Positions 27,815-36,211 are shown, counted from the first letter of the stretch. The stretch is DNA of 64,000 nucleotides from Granulicella sapmiensis (GCA_026225395.1 JAMFSR010000004.1:105837-169836), one strand, 5' to 3'. Translations and numbers: made by a program. Notes: generated by a model from the sequence alone, not told the origin.

Positions 27815-30800
27815 ATGACGGTACTATCGCCAACACGAGCGTGGAAGACCGGGATTATCATTGCGGCAGCTTTTATGGTGCTCCACTCCCTCGGGTTCGC
27901 TCAGAGCGTATTGCCGCAGTTTCACCACAGCTCCTGGAACGCTGAAGAAGAGATTGGCGCGATCTATGGCATTCGCCAGGCCGCTGACGGGTTTCTTTGG
28001 CTGCAAACTTCCACAGGCGTCTTCCGCTTCGATGGAGTCCGCTTTGAGACTGCAGCAGAAGTGACCCACGAGGATACTGAAAGTGCAAAGCTCGATGCCG
28101 TGCTCCCCTCGGCCTTTGGTGGCGAGTGGTTCACCACGCGATCAGCCGGTCTTCTCCTCTGGAAAGACGGAAAATTTACTGCCTTCCCGGATACGCACTG
28201 TACGGGAAGGATCGTGGAAGCTCCCGACCATACGCTTTGGGTCGCAGGCCACGCCGGGTTATTCCATGTAGAGAATGGCCAATGCAAAAAGATAGGTCGC
28301 GAACGAGGGTATCCAGGTGGCGAGCCGGCAGGTCTTATCGTGGACCACGGAGGCACCGTTTGGGTAAAGATGTGGAGCGGTCCCCTACTGTCTCTCACGC
28401 CAGGTCAGCCCTCGTTTGTTCTAAGCCAGTTTGGACTAGGAGTGACGCAGTATTTTGCCTTCCTTCATGAAGCGCCCGACGGCGGAATCTGGCTGTCAGA
28501 CGACTACGGCCTGCGCCAGGTTAGAGGCAAATCCGGCTCGCCACCTTTGTTTCGAGAGGCTGGCCTCGCCCATCACAAGGGCGAACGTTTCGGTGATTTC
28601 GATTTTGCTGCTGACGGGTCAATCTGGATATCTACGGACCAAGGTCTGCGCTGGGCTCCTCATCCGGAACAGTGGCGGACCTCGCAAGAGATGGAGAAAT
28701 CTCCGGGCGAAAGCTTCACAGTCGGAGACGGGCTGAGTTCCGACACCGTGTGGACGGTTCTTGTGGACCGAGAGGGCAACACATGGGTGGGCACCGACTC
28801 AGGTCTTGAGCAGCTTCGCCGGGTAGCAGTGAACACACCCAAACTGCCTGTGTCACAGGAACACGAATATGCCATCGCGCCCGGGGATCAAGGCTCGGTC
28901 TGGACTGGAAGTTTGAGTCTCCCACTGACTCATCTTTTTGCAGACGGTGAGTTCAAAAGCTTTCCCCAGATCAAACAGATTACGAGCCTCAAGCGCGACC
29001 GCGATGGAACCGTCTGGGTGGCAGGCCAAGGGGATTTCCGGTTGGGGAGATCTTCCGGCGAGGCGTTTACGCAGGTGCATTACCCCAAAGAAGAACAGCA
29101 GTCGGCCATCTCATTGGCCATAGACCGGAACCATGGGCTCTGGATCTCTCTTCGCCAGATTGGCGTCTACCATTTCATCGACGGAACCTGGAGCAACGAA
29201 GACGGCCAAATCGGAAAGGAACACACTAATCTGGGCGCGATGACAGACGATGAATCTGGAAATGTCTGGTTCGCCTACAGTAACAACCTCGTGCGCTGGG
29301 ATGGAAATCAATACACTCGCTTTTCGTCCCATGAGGGCCAGGGAAACATCGCCGTATCGACAATAGCGGTGCGTGGGGATCATGTGTGGCTTGCCGGTTC
29401 GGGCGGCGTTGAACTCTTTATCCACGGCAGCTTTCAGGTCCTGCATTGCAAAGACAAGCGCCTGCCGGGAAGAGTGTCCGGCATTGTGGAAGCGACAAAC
29501 GGCGACTTGTGGATGAACGGTCCCTCCGGGATCACGCATATTGCAGCTGATCAAATCGCAGAGTGGATCAGCGACCCGGCATTCGTACTCATAGCCGATC
29601 GCCTCAACCAGTTGGATGGCCTCCCTGGCCTCTCAGGAGAAGAGGTCCCAACTCCTTCGATGGTCCAGTCTCCCGATCGTCTTCTTTGGTTTGCTACTAC
29701 CAAGGGGATAGCCTGGCTCGATCCCGCAACGCTCGATAACTATCGCAATCATCTGCCGCCGCCCGTAGTAATCTCTTCGATCTCCGCCAACGGAATCATA
29801 TATTCGAAGCCGGACCTTACTCAGCTCCCGCCCCACACACGCAATTTGGAGATCGACTACACAGCCTTAAGCCTGGCGGTCCCACAGCGCGTCGGTTTCC
29901 GCTATAAGCTCGATGAAGTAGATGGCACATGGCAGGACGCGGGAACACGGAGACAGGCCTACTATAGCGACCTTCCGCCTGGCCGCTATCACTTCCATGT
30001 GACGTCCTCTAATAACGATGGAATCTGGAACGATGCGGGCGCCACGCTGATCTTCACCGTAACACCTGCTTTTTATCAAACATGGTGGTTTCGGACGTTC
30101 CTGACAATCGCTGCGGCTGTGATTATCTGGCTGCTTGTGCGTCTTCGGATCAGGCTCGTCCTGCGAGAACTTCAGGGCAGACTTGCAGAGCGTCTGGAGG
30201 AGCGAGAGCGAATCGCACGCGAATTGCACGATACGCTCCTACAGGGGTTGTTTGGCCTTATGCTACGGCTTCAGTTTTCCCTGGACCAGTTGGCAGAGGA
30301 CAACCCGGTTCGTGTAGACATCACCAGAGCGCTCAATCAATCGGACTCAATGATGCAGGAGGGTCGTGAGCGGATCAAGCATCTTCGGGGCGGCCACATT
30401 GAAGGAGTGAGTCTGGCCCAGGCTCTCGAATTGTTCGGGCAGGAGTTGCAATCGATCTCTCCAGTACAGTTTCATGTGGAAGTTGAGGGTCCGGCTCATC
30501 CAATCGACGCCTATATTCATGAGGAAATACTGCTCATCGGGCGCGAGGCCTTGACCAATGCGTTTAGACACTCAGGCGCATCCGCAATCGCCGTCGAAAT
30601 CACGTACCGCTTTAGCGCCTTGCAGCTACGCGTCCATGATAACGGCTGCGGTGTCGACAAAACAGTGTTAGCCGCAGGTGGACGAGAGAACCATTGGGGC
30701 TTGGCTACTATGCGTGAGCGCGCACAGAAGATGCATGCCACCCTGCATGTCGAAGTTCGCAACAAAGGGGGGACCGTGGTGGAACTTCGAGTACCCGCGT

Positions 30801-30922
30801 CTGTCGTCTATAAGTCAGATGGTTCCTTGCGGCAGCGGCTTTGGGCCAGGTTCCGGAAGGCGCCAGGCACGGAAAGCACATCGCCGAATGTGCAATCTGA
30901 ACGCAATGACGATATTGCCTAG
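27815..30922 (+). CDS. Sensor histidine kinase with two-propeller (Reg_prop) and Y_Y_Y domains
   Basis: This 1035-aa protein starts at the ATG at 27815, 6 bases after AGGAG. A signal/anchor (AAAFMVLHSLGFAQS) leads into about 620 residues of Reg_prop repeats (ADGFLWLQTSTGVFRFDG, DREGNTWVGTDSGLEQL), expected to make two seven-bladed propellers outside the membrane. A Y_Y_Y beta domain follows (FRYKLDEVDGTWQDAG), then one membrane helix near residues 755-775. The cytoplasmic part is HisKA_3 with the phosphoacceptor His805 in RIARELHDTLLQG and an HATPase with EALTNAFRHSGA, HDNGCGVD and WGLATMRER. There is no receiver, unlike Bacteroidetes hybrid sensors of polysaccharide loci. The partner is likely one of the two island NarL regulators. 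Confidence 0.92.
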   Translation: MTVLSPTRAWKTGIIIAAAFMVLHSLGFAQSVLPQFHHSSWNAEEEIGAIYGIRQAADGFLWLQTSTGVFRFDGVRFETAAEVTHEDTESAKLDAVLPSAFGGEWFTTRSAGLLLWKDGKFTAFPDTHCTGRIVEAPDHTLWVAGHAGLFHVENGQCKKIGRERGYPGGEPAGLIVDHGGTVWVKMWSGPLLSLTPGQPSFVLSQFGLGVTQYFAFLHEAPDGGIWLSDDYGLRQVRGKSGSPPLFREAGLAHHKGERFGDFDFAADGSIWISTDQGLRWAPHPEQWRTSQEMEKSPGESFTVGDGLSSDTVWTVLVDREGNTWVGTDSGLEQLRRVAVNTPKLPVSQEHEYAIAPGDQGSVWTGSLSLPLTHLFADGEFKSFPQIKQITSLKRDRDGTVWVAGQGDFRLGRSSGEAFTQVHYPKEEQQSAISLAIDRNHGLWISLRQIGVYHFIDGTWSNEDGQIGKEHTNLGAMTDDESGNVWFAYSNNLVRWDGNQYTRFSSHEGQGNIAVSTIAVRGDHVWLAGSGGVELFIHGSFQVLHCKDKRLPGRVSGIVEATNGDLWMNGPSGITHIAADQIAEWISDPAFVLIADRLNQLDGLPGLSGEEVPTPSMVQSPDRLLWFATTKGIAWLDPATLDNYRNHLPPPVVISSISANGIIYSKPDLTQLPPHTRNLEIDYTALSLAVPQRVGFRYKLDEVDGTWQDAGTRRQAYYSDLPPGRYHFHVTSSNNDGIWNDAGATLIFTVTPAFYQTWWFRTFLTIAAAVIIWLLVRLRIRLVLRELQGRLAERLEERERIARELHDTLLQGLFGLMLRLQFSLDQLAEDNPVRVDITRALNQSDSMMQEGRERIKHLRGGHIEGVSLAQALELFGQELQSISPVQFHVEVEGPAHPIDAYIHEEILLIGREALTNAFRHSGASAIAVEITYRFSALQLRVHDNGCGVDKTVLAAGGRENHWGLATMRERAQKMHATLHVEVRNKGGTVVELRVPASVVYKSDGSLRQRLWARFRKAPGTESTSPNVQSERNDDIA

Positions 30923-30936
30923 AGAGAGGATATTCA

Positions 30937-31737
30937 GTGGCGCTAAGAATCTTCGCTCGTTTTTTCGGTTGCATTTGCCTTCTTGTGATTCTTGATTGTG
31001 GTCTTCTCTATCCCTCGCGAGCCCAGAGACCCCGCGCGGAATATCGTGTTCTTGCTGTGTATTCCGATAAGGTCGAGCACGATCATGTGGATTTCGCGCA
31101 TCAAGCTGTTCGTTTCTTCTCGACAGCTGCACGGAAAGATCATTTTTCAATTACTGCGACACCCAATTGGGACGACCTGAATACTACGAACCTTACGAAG
31201 TATGATCTCGTTCTCTGGCTGAATGACAGCCCACATACCGCACGACAGAGGAAGGCGTTCGAAGAGTACATGGAGCATGGCGGGGGATGGCTTGGATTCC
31301 ATGTGGCGGCGTACACCGAAAGCGAAACGGACTGGCCCTGGTTCACATCGTTTCTTGGAAGCACGGCTTTCTCCAACAATAGTTGGCCGCCTTTGCCAGC
31401 AACCCTAAACGTGGACGACGCAAGCCATCCAATTGCGAGAGGCATTCCTCAAGCCTTCCTCTCGCCTTCAAATGAGTGGTACGTCTGGGCTCCTTCGCCT
31501 CGACTCCATGCTGGTGTCCAGGTGTTACTAACGCTATCGCCGTCCAATTATCCGCTTGGGCTGAAAGATACGATCCTCTCCGGCGATGTCCCCGTAGTCT
31601 GGACGAACACGGCTTACCGCATGCTGTACGTGAACATGGGACATGGTGATCAGATCTTCTCTAGCGGCGTGCAGAACCAGCTCTTCGAAAACGCCATCTT
31701 GTGGCTTGCGCCCGCTTCCTTCAAACCACTTCGCTAG
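30937..31737 (+). CDS. Exported ThuA-domain protein
   Basis: This 266-aa protein starts at GTG 30937 after AGAGAGGA. A signal peptide (ICLLVILDCGLLYPSRAQ) is followed by a ThuA-type, glutamine-amidotransferase-like fold: RVLAVYSDKVEHDHVDF, NTTNLTKYDLVLWLND, the turn EYMEHGGGWLGFHVAAY, then WPWFTSFLG, HPIARGIP, EWYVW, and near the end PVVWTNTAYRMLYVNMGHGD. ThuA proteins are linked to sugar use (trehalose in rhizobia) and are common in Acidobacteria and Planctomycetes, but catalysis is not established. It is the last gene of the regulator-propeller-kinase run, 14 bp after the kinase stop, and may be its output or an accessory. Confidence 0.8.
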   Translation: MALRIFARFFGCICLLVILDCGLLYPSRAQRPRAEYRVLAVYSDKVEHDHVDFAHQAVRFFSTAARKDHFSITATPNWDDLNTTNLTKYDLVLWLNDSPHTARQRKAFEEYMEHGGGWLGFHVAAYTESETDWPWFTSFLGSTAFSNNSWPPLPATLNVDDASHPIARGIPQAFLSPSNEWYVWAPSPRLHAGVQVLLTLSPSNYPLGLKDTILSGDVPVVWTNTAYRMLYVNMGHGDQIFSSGVQNQLFENAILWLAPASFKPLR

Positions 31738-31773
31738 CGGGTCTCGCGGCCCAGCGAATGTCGTCTGGTTTGC

Positions 31774-32568
31774 TCACTGCTGTGAAGGCGTAGTACGCGC
31801 GGCTTCATCGATAAGAGCGGCGACCGTCTCCGGCTCTTGCTGGATGACCATGTGGCACGTGGGACGGACCGTGGTAATAGCACCCATCCTCTCCGCTGCG
31901 GCAGCTTCCATTGCGGGAGGAACCATGCGGTCTTTCGCAGAAACAAGAGACCACGTCGGTTTGTTCATCCAGGCCGCTCTGGTGAGCTTTTCGTCGAACA
32001 GCGCACCGTAGCTTGGCACCTGGACCGCGAGCGCGAGCCTTCTCTCTTCCATCGGAAGGCCCTCCGTAATGTCGTTCAGCATGCCTTCTGCACTGATGGT
32101 GGCGAATCCTTCGGAGTCTACTCTGATTTGCTTCTGGCCTTCGGTCCAACCGTACGGTCTGCTAGCGTCGTTGGCTGACTGTCCAATCTCCGGAGCATAG
32201 GCAGCGATATAGACAATCCCAGCGACCCGCGGATCGTCGCCTGCCTCAGTGACAACCGCGCCACCCCAGGAATGGCCGACCAGAATCACCGGACCATCCA
32301 TCATCGCGACGGCGCGCTTCGTGGCAGCGACTTCCTGTGCGAGCGAGAGCATGGGATTCTGCGCGGCGATAACGTTGTAACCCATTTGCTGCAATAGCGG
32401 AATGACCTTATACCAGCTGGTACCGTCGGCGAAGGCACCATGAACGAGCACGATGTTCTTGATCGCCACTGCAGATTCAAGCTTCTGATCGAGCACGGAT
32501 GTCAAAGATGAAACGGAAGGCGAGCTGAGAGTTGTGTTTCCAGCGAGGGGACGGACGAGGTCTGTCAT
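31774..32568 (-). CDS. Alpha/beta hydrolase, cytoplasmic paralogue
   Basis: This 264-aa protein shows the esterase-type pattern NIVLVHGAFADGTSWYKVIP, then VILVGHSWGGAVVTEAGDDP with the nucleophile Ser in GHSWGG, and a late RPTCHMVIQQEPETVA with the catalytic His. The N-terminus has no signal peptide. It is a close paralogue of the upstream gene at 32625-33419, differing most at the ends, so the pair arose by duplication after which one copy gained or lost export. A family of such proteins is annotated broadly as alpha/beta hydrolase; the substrate is unknown. It lies convergent with the ThuA gene. Confidence 0.85.
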   Translation of the reverse strand: MTDLVRPLAGNTTLSSPSVSSLTSVLDQKLESAVAIKNIVLVHGAFADGTSWYKVIPLLQQMGYNVIAAQNPMLSLAQEVAATKRAVAMMDGPVILVGHSWGGAVVTEAGDDPRVAGIVYIAAYAPEIGQSANDASRPYGWTEGQKQIRVDSEGFATISAEGMLNDITEGLPMEERRLALAVQVPSYGALFDEKLTRAAWMNKPTWSLVSAKDRMVPPAMEAAAAERMGAITTVRPTCHMVIQQEPETVAALIDEAARTTPSQQ

Positions 32569-32586
32569 GGCATTCTCCTTTGTGAG

Positions 32587-32622
32587 GTAACGACTCCTCC
32601 CTTGCTCGGGAGGAGTCGTTAC
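32587..32622 (-). terminator. 15-bp hairpin between the two paralogous hydrolase genes
   Basis: GTAACGACTCCTCCC at 32587-32601 pairs exactly with 32608-32622 around a 6-base loop (ttgctc). It lies just after the stop of the upstream hydrolase and before the start of the next. There is no T run on the minus strand, so it may be an RNA-stabilising or partial terminator structure that sets the ratio of the two products. Confidence 0.6.
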
Positions 32623-32624
32623 GG

Positions 32625-33419
32625 CTATTTCTTGAGTGAGTTCTTAGCTGCGTCTTCGACAACCGCAGCAACCTTTACAGGCTCCTCGAGCATTGCCAGG
32701 TGACAAGTTGGCAGAGTCGTCGCAACCGCTCTCATTCTCTTGGCGGAGGCCTCTTCCATTGCCGGTGGAAGCATGCGATCGTTCGCGGAAATTACCACCC
32801 ACGAGGGCTTGGTCTTCCACGCAGCGACGGTTAGCTTCTCATCGAACATAGGACCGTAGCTTTCGCCCTGCACTGCAAGTACCAGCTTCCGCTCTGCCAT
32901 CGGCAGCCCTTGCGCAAAGTTGTCGATGATGCCTTGCGCAGTCATATATGCGAATTTTTCGATGTCTACGCGGATGCTCTTCTGTCCTTCGGTGATGCCA
33001 TACGGCGTGCTGGCTTCGTTCGCCGACTGCCCGGCATCGGGTGCATACGCAGCGACGAAAACAAGACCCGCTACATTCGGATCGTCCCCCGCCTCCGTGA
33101 TAACCGCACCGCCCCAGGAGTGCGCGACAAGTATGACCGGCCCATCCTGCAACGCGATTGCCCGCCTCGTTGCGGCGACATCATCGGCCAGAGAAGTCAG
33201 AGGATTCTGCACGGACACGACGTGATAGCCCTTTGCTTCAAGAATTGGAATGAGTTTGGACCAGCTCGTGCCGTCCGCAAACGCTCCGTGTACCAGAACG
33301 ATGTTCTTGACGGTCGGCGCTGGCGGCTGCTTTTGTGCGAACAGAGGCGTGGCCGATAGAAGAGTAAGAACGAGTGCTGCGCTCGCTCCAAGTGCGATTT
33401 GATATTTGCTGTTTGACAT
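32625..33419 (-). CDS. Alpha/beta hydrolase, exported paralogue
   Basis: Starting at the ATG at 33419, 6 bases after AAAGGAG, the product has 264 aa. It has a signal peptide (ALGASAALVLTLLSATPLFAQ) and the same hydrolase core as its neighbour: NIVLVHGAFADGTSWSKLIP, nucleophile in AHSWGGAVITEAGDDP, and PTCHLAMLEEPVKVA with the catalytic His. The elbow reads AHSWGG rather than GHSWGG. Export to the periplasm is predicted, so the pair may act on the same kind of substrate on both sides of the inner membrane. A longer frame from 33491 would hide the signal peptide and lacks a ribosome site, so it was not used. Confidence 0.87.
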   Translation of the reverse strand: MSNSKYQIALGASAALVLTLLSATPLFAQKQPPAPTVKNIVLVHGAFADGTSWSKLIPILEAKGYHVVSVQNPLTSLADDVAATRRAIALQDGPVILVAHSWGGAVITEAGDDPNVAGLVFVAAYAPDAGQSANEASTPYGITEGQKSIRVDIEKFAYMTAQGIIDNFAQGLPMAERKLVLAVQGESYGPMFDEKLTVAAWKTKPSWVVISANDRMLPPAMEEASAKRMRAVATTLPTCHLAMLEEPVKVAAVVEDAAKNSLKK

Positions 33420-33547
33420 AACTTTCTCCTTTAGTTGGTCCATCGCGTTCGGGTTTGAATCCGGACACCGCAATGGCTTCTTGCGGTGCATTGGGTGCGA
33501 ATCGAGGCCTGCGTCGATATCTCAACCCTAAGATTGACGACATTCCC

Positions 33548-33868
33548 TCATATTCGTATCGAAGTATGCGTGGAGTTGGAAGGGTCCGCCTCACCCGTAA
33601 GGAGGCCAGTACGATGACCTCTTCGAGTTGAAAAAGCTGCGGGTGTGCGCCGATTGTGACGACTAGGAATCGATATAGGTTGGAAAGCTATGGGTAGGAT
33701 CCCCGCGTTATTCCCGTGGAACACCATGTGCTTGCTCAGGAGTACGAGGCTGGCCGCCACGAGCCACGCGCTGCCCAGTGCTCCCATCAGCGCGAGAAAC
33801 AAAGCTGCGCCCCCTAAGACCATCCCAAAGGTGTTCGACACATTGAATAGCCAACGGCGGGCTCGCAT
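33548..33868 (-). CDS. Small membrane protein, unknown
   Basis: This 106-aa frame starts at an ATG preceded by a good GAGGAG site 7 bases upstream. The N-terminal half is basic and then strongly hydrophobic (FGMVLGGAALFLALMGALGSAW, in two membrane-crossing halves, followed by LVAASLVLLSK). The C-terminal half is polar, Arg/Thr-rich and looks unstructured. No family is recognised. A longer frame from 33985 lacks support. It lies between the exported hydrolase and the second response regulator on the same strand. Confidence 0.5.
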   Translation of the reverse strand: MRARRWLFNVSNTFGMVLGGAALFLALMGALGSAWLVAASLVLLSKHMVFHGNNAGILPIAFQPISIPSRHNRRTPAAFSTRRGHRTGLLTGEADPSNSTHTSIRI

Positions 33869-33878
33869 GATTAATCTC

Positions 33879-33907
33879 CTCGATTCTTCCTGATCAGGAG
33901 TATCGAG
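33879..33907. repeat. Inverted repeat upstream of the small membrane protein
   Basis: CTCGAT at 33879-33884 and ATCGAG at 33902-33907 bracket a nearly symmetrical centre (tcttcctga/tcaggagt). The element lies about 10-40 bases upstream of the small gene's start, where an operator or a 5'-leader hairpin could act. No binding protein can be named. Confidence 0.35.
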
Positions 33908-34084
33908 GGTTCGAAATCGCAAGACACGACACTTTGGGGCCACCCAAGGCCGGCCCATTCTGGTGGCATGGTGCCCCACAGCCAACTCGGCGTCGGCAGG
34001 AAGTACGGGCAGATAGTGCGAGACTTTTGTTATGCGGAGAGGTGAAGCTAAGACCGGAAGGGCAATTAATTTACATGCCTCATG

Positions 34085-34768
34085 TCACCGATCCAGAAAT
34101 CCACGCTTCGTCGCAATCATGACAGCATGCGTCCGATCGTTAGCCTGGAGTTTCGCGAGGATCGTCTTCATATGTCCCTTCACAGTGTCTTCGGAGATGT
34201 TCAGGTGATCGGCGACAACCTTGTTAGAGCAGCCGGCAGCGACATGTCGAAGCACCTCGATCTCTCGCGCGGATAGGGCGTCAGCCGAGAAGTGTCCAGC
34301 GATATCAGATGTTATCTCCGAAGGGATGCGCCGATGGCCAGCATGTACAGATCGAATGGTATTGATCAAGTCGGCGCGGATCATCGCCTTCAGCACGTAC
34401 CCAACAGCGCCCACCTTCAGGGATCGCAGGGCTTGAACGTCGCCCGAATAGGTGGTGAGCATAACAATGCGCGCGTTGGGGAACTCTTCGCGTATTGCGC
34501 GGATCGCTTCGATTCCATTCATCTCAGGCATCCGCAGGTCCATCAGGGTGACATCAGGTAAATGTTGGCGATAAGCTGCCAGGGCTTCCAGTCCATTCGC
34601 CGCCTCAGCCACTAGCTCCATATCGGGCTGATTCTGGATAGCGAACGTTATGCCGTCCCGGACAAGCGGATGGTCGTCAACACAAAGGATTCTGATCCGC
34701 TTCGAAACGGTCGTGGCCCCCCCGAGATGAAAACCCTGGCGCGGATCTTGTCGTTGCGGCTCGTTCAT
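34085..34768 (-). CDS. NarL/FixJ-family response regulator, second copy
   Basis: From the ATG at 34768 the product has 227 aa. The receiver has RILCVDDHPLVRDG, phosphoacceptor in PDVTLMDLRMPEMNG, Thr in VMLTTYSGD and Lys in YVLKAMI. A LuxR-type HTH follows (LSAREIEVLRHVAAGCSNKV, NISEDTVKGHMKTILAKL). It is clearly a paralogue of the regulator at 26065. The frame stays open back to 35002 and would add 78 residues with no recognisable domain, so the shorter start is preferred; even this has about 20 residues before the receiver. No kinase lies next to it, so it may answer to the same island kinase or be an orphan. Confidence 0.85.
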   Translation of the reverse strand: MNEPQRQDPRQGFHLGGATTVSKRIRILCVDDHPLVRDGITFAIQNQPDMELVAEAANGLEALAAYRQHLPDVTLMDLRMPEMNGIEAIRAIREEFPNARIVMLTTYSGDVQALRSLKVGAVGYVLKAMIRADLINTIRSVHAGHRRIPSEITSDIAGHFSADALSAREIEVLRHVAAGCSNKVVADHLNISEDTVKGHMKTILAKLQANDRTHAVMIATKRGFLDR

Positions 34769-35406
34769 CGGACGTTCGTCTCTAGTTTCATCGAGTGCAT
34801 CGAGCGTAAAGATAACATCAGGGAGCCCGAGTTCGTTCACCCGAAAGGGTTGTTGCACCCCAATCCTTGAATTATCTTCTCGCAGCTCTTTTTGAATGAA
34901 GGGCAGTCCCGATCGATGATCAACCAGAGCACTAATGGTCTCGCTTCCGTCGAACGCGGACGATGTCGACACAATCGCCGCGTTCCGATCCCATCTCGAC
35001 ACCCTGCTTCCATAGCAGATGGCCTATCGATTGACTTCCCTTCCGCCGACAAGACCAACGTGTTTTGAATGAGGCGGATGTAGCGGTTCGCCTAGCGCAA
35101 CGCATCCTTGATTTCGGGCGGCAACCCACCATTGTCGAGGGCAACGCCGCTTCCTTATTCCACAGGACGAAGCGAGATATCACGTTATCCGTTCAATGCA
35201 GTCTGCCAGTAGACAACCAGGATACATGGCTCGGGGTCAGTCGTGCCCCGCAATTCTGCCGTTGGACAGGATTGCTAAAGTCGGGAGGTGAAGTCATTCG
35301 TTTCTTGCAGAACTTCGAAGTGTCGTTAAGACGAATTCGATTGGTAAAAAAACTAAGGCAGATAGCTATGCGAATAGCCCATCTGCCCGGTTCCAATGAG
35401 TTGTAA
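34769..35406. other. Right end of the island, no certain gene
   Basis: This 638-base stretch holds the open extension of the regulator frame (to 35002), the second 29-bp repeat at 35066-35094, and an open plus-strand frame from a TTG at 35065 to a TAA at 35404-35406, directly before the tRNA. That 113-codon frame has no recognisable domain and no ribosome site and could be a remnant of element DNA. No integrase motif was found in any frame. Confidence 0.4.
35066..35094 (+). repeat. 29-bp direct repeat, right copy
   Basis: TGAATGAGGCGGATGTAGCG plus GTTCGCCTA, 28 of 29 bases identical to 22913-22941. Here it is 312 bp from the tRNA-Pro 3' end, while the left copy is only 10 bp from its tRNA fragment, so 302 bp were gained or lost on one side. 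Confidence 0.85.
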
Positions 35407-35483
35407 TGGTCGGGGCGGAGAGATTCGAACTCCCGACCCTCTGCTCCCAAAGCAGATGCGCTACCAGGCTGCGCTACGCCCCG
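35407..35483 (-). tRNA. tRNA-Pro(TGG)
   Basis: On the minus strand the 77 bases fold as a full cloverleaf: acceptor CGGGGCG/CGCCCCG, D arm with AGCGCAGCCTGGTAGCGC, anticodon arm TCTGC-TTTGGGA-GCAGA giving anticodon TGG, T arm GGGAG-TTCGAAT-CTCTC, discriminator A and encoded CCA. Its 3' end is duplicated at 22952 and, more decayed, at 1016, marking it as a probable integration target. Confidence 0.95.
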
Positions 35484-35527
35484 ACTATCCCTATCTTATC
35501 GCAACGTTCTTGATTTTCGAATCGCAA

Positions 35528-36085
35528 TCAACGCCAGCCCGGCATCCCAAGATTGTGCAACAGCGCGCCGCCGAGCCAAAGAAGCAGGAGAAACGGCAGC
35601 ATCGCCATGGCAATCAAGCCGACCCCAAGCAATCCCATAAAAAGCCAATCCTTGGCTGTATTCCGTGGAGTGGCCGCGAGGCTGGTTTCCAGCAAGTGAT
35701 AGTTTCGCCGGTTTGCGCGCCAGCCTATGTCAAATAGGTTGCCAAGGACGGGTACCATCCCCACGCCAACCTCGATCGCAAGATTCGCCACCATTCTTGC
35801 CACCGTAACCAGCGGTACTCCGCGAAAGAACGCGGCGAGCACAATGATGCAGCTCGCAGCGCCCGCCAACAGATCGCCCACCCCCGGCACAAAGCCGATA
35901 ATTCCGTCCAGGCCAAATCGGATGTTGGTCCCCGGAATCCGAAACCACGTATCCAGTACGCGCGACAGCAGATCGAGGTTCTCATCGCGAAAAGCACCGC
36001 CAGCACCGCCTAATCGTGACTTCGGCTGTCCTGTAGGCACACTTCCAGGCGGCAATATTTGCGGGCGGATTGTCTTTTCGCTCAT
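35528..36085 (-). CDS. DUF4112 membrane protein
   Basis: This 185-aa protein has a polar 35-residue start and then the DUF4112 pattern: [39 protein letters not shown] and [18 protein letters not shown]. Two or three hydrophobic segments lie at about 62-110, and a last strong one at about 150-178 ([20 protein letters not shown]). The family is widespread in bacteria and its function is unknown. It stands alone between the tRNA-Pro and tRNA-His genes, reading opposite to tRNA-His. Confidence 0.85.
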   Translation of the reverse strand: MSEKTIRPQILPPGSVPTGQPKSRLGGAGGAFRDENLDLLSRVLDTWFRIPGTNIRFGLDGIIGFVPGVGDLLAGAASCIIVLAAFFRGVPLVTVARMVANLAIEVGVGMVPVLGNLFDIGWRANRRNYHLLETSLAATPRNTAKDWLFMGLLGVGLIAMAMLPFLLLLWLGGALLHNLGMPGWR

Positions 36086-36135
36086 GCAGCTCCTTCGCTT
36101 CCCTACCCGTTGGATGCTACAATCGAACTCGATAC

Positions 36136-36211
36136 GGCGGCTATAGTTCAGTGGCAGAACGCCGCTCTGTGGCAGCGGATGTCGTGGGTTCGAAACCCAC
36201 TAGCCGCCCCA
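36136..36211 (+). tRNA. tRNA-His(GTG)
   Basis: The cloverleaf has the extra G-1 paired with C73 that is specific to tRNA-His: G at 36136, acceptor GCGGCTA/TAGCCGC, anticodon arm CCGCT-CTGTGGC-AGCGG with anticodon GTG, T arm GTGGG-TTCGAAA-CCCAC, C73 at 36208 and encoded CCA at 36209-36211. Confidence 0.96.

Larger units (their letters stand above)
22952..35429. mobile_element. Putative tRNA-Pro genomic island (about 12.5 kb)
   Basis: The segment is bounded by the tRNA-Pro 3'-end copy at 22952 and by the intact tRNA at 35407, and also has the 29-bp repeat near both ends. Its genes (redox fusion protein, three hydrolases, two response regulators, beta-propeller, large histidine kinase, ThuA-like protein) differ in kind from the peptidase genes to the left and the housekeeping genes to the right, and by eye the DNA is less GC-rich, particularly 26-32 kb. 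No integrase, transposase or relaxase is visible, so the element would be degenerate or mobilised in trans. Confidence 0.55.
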
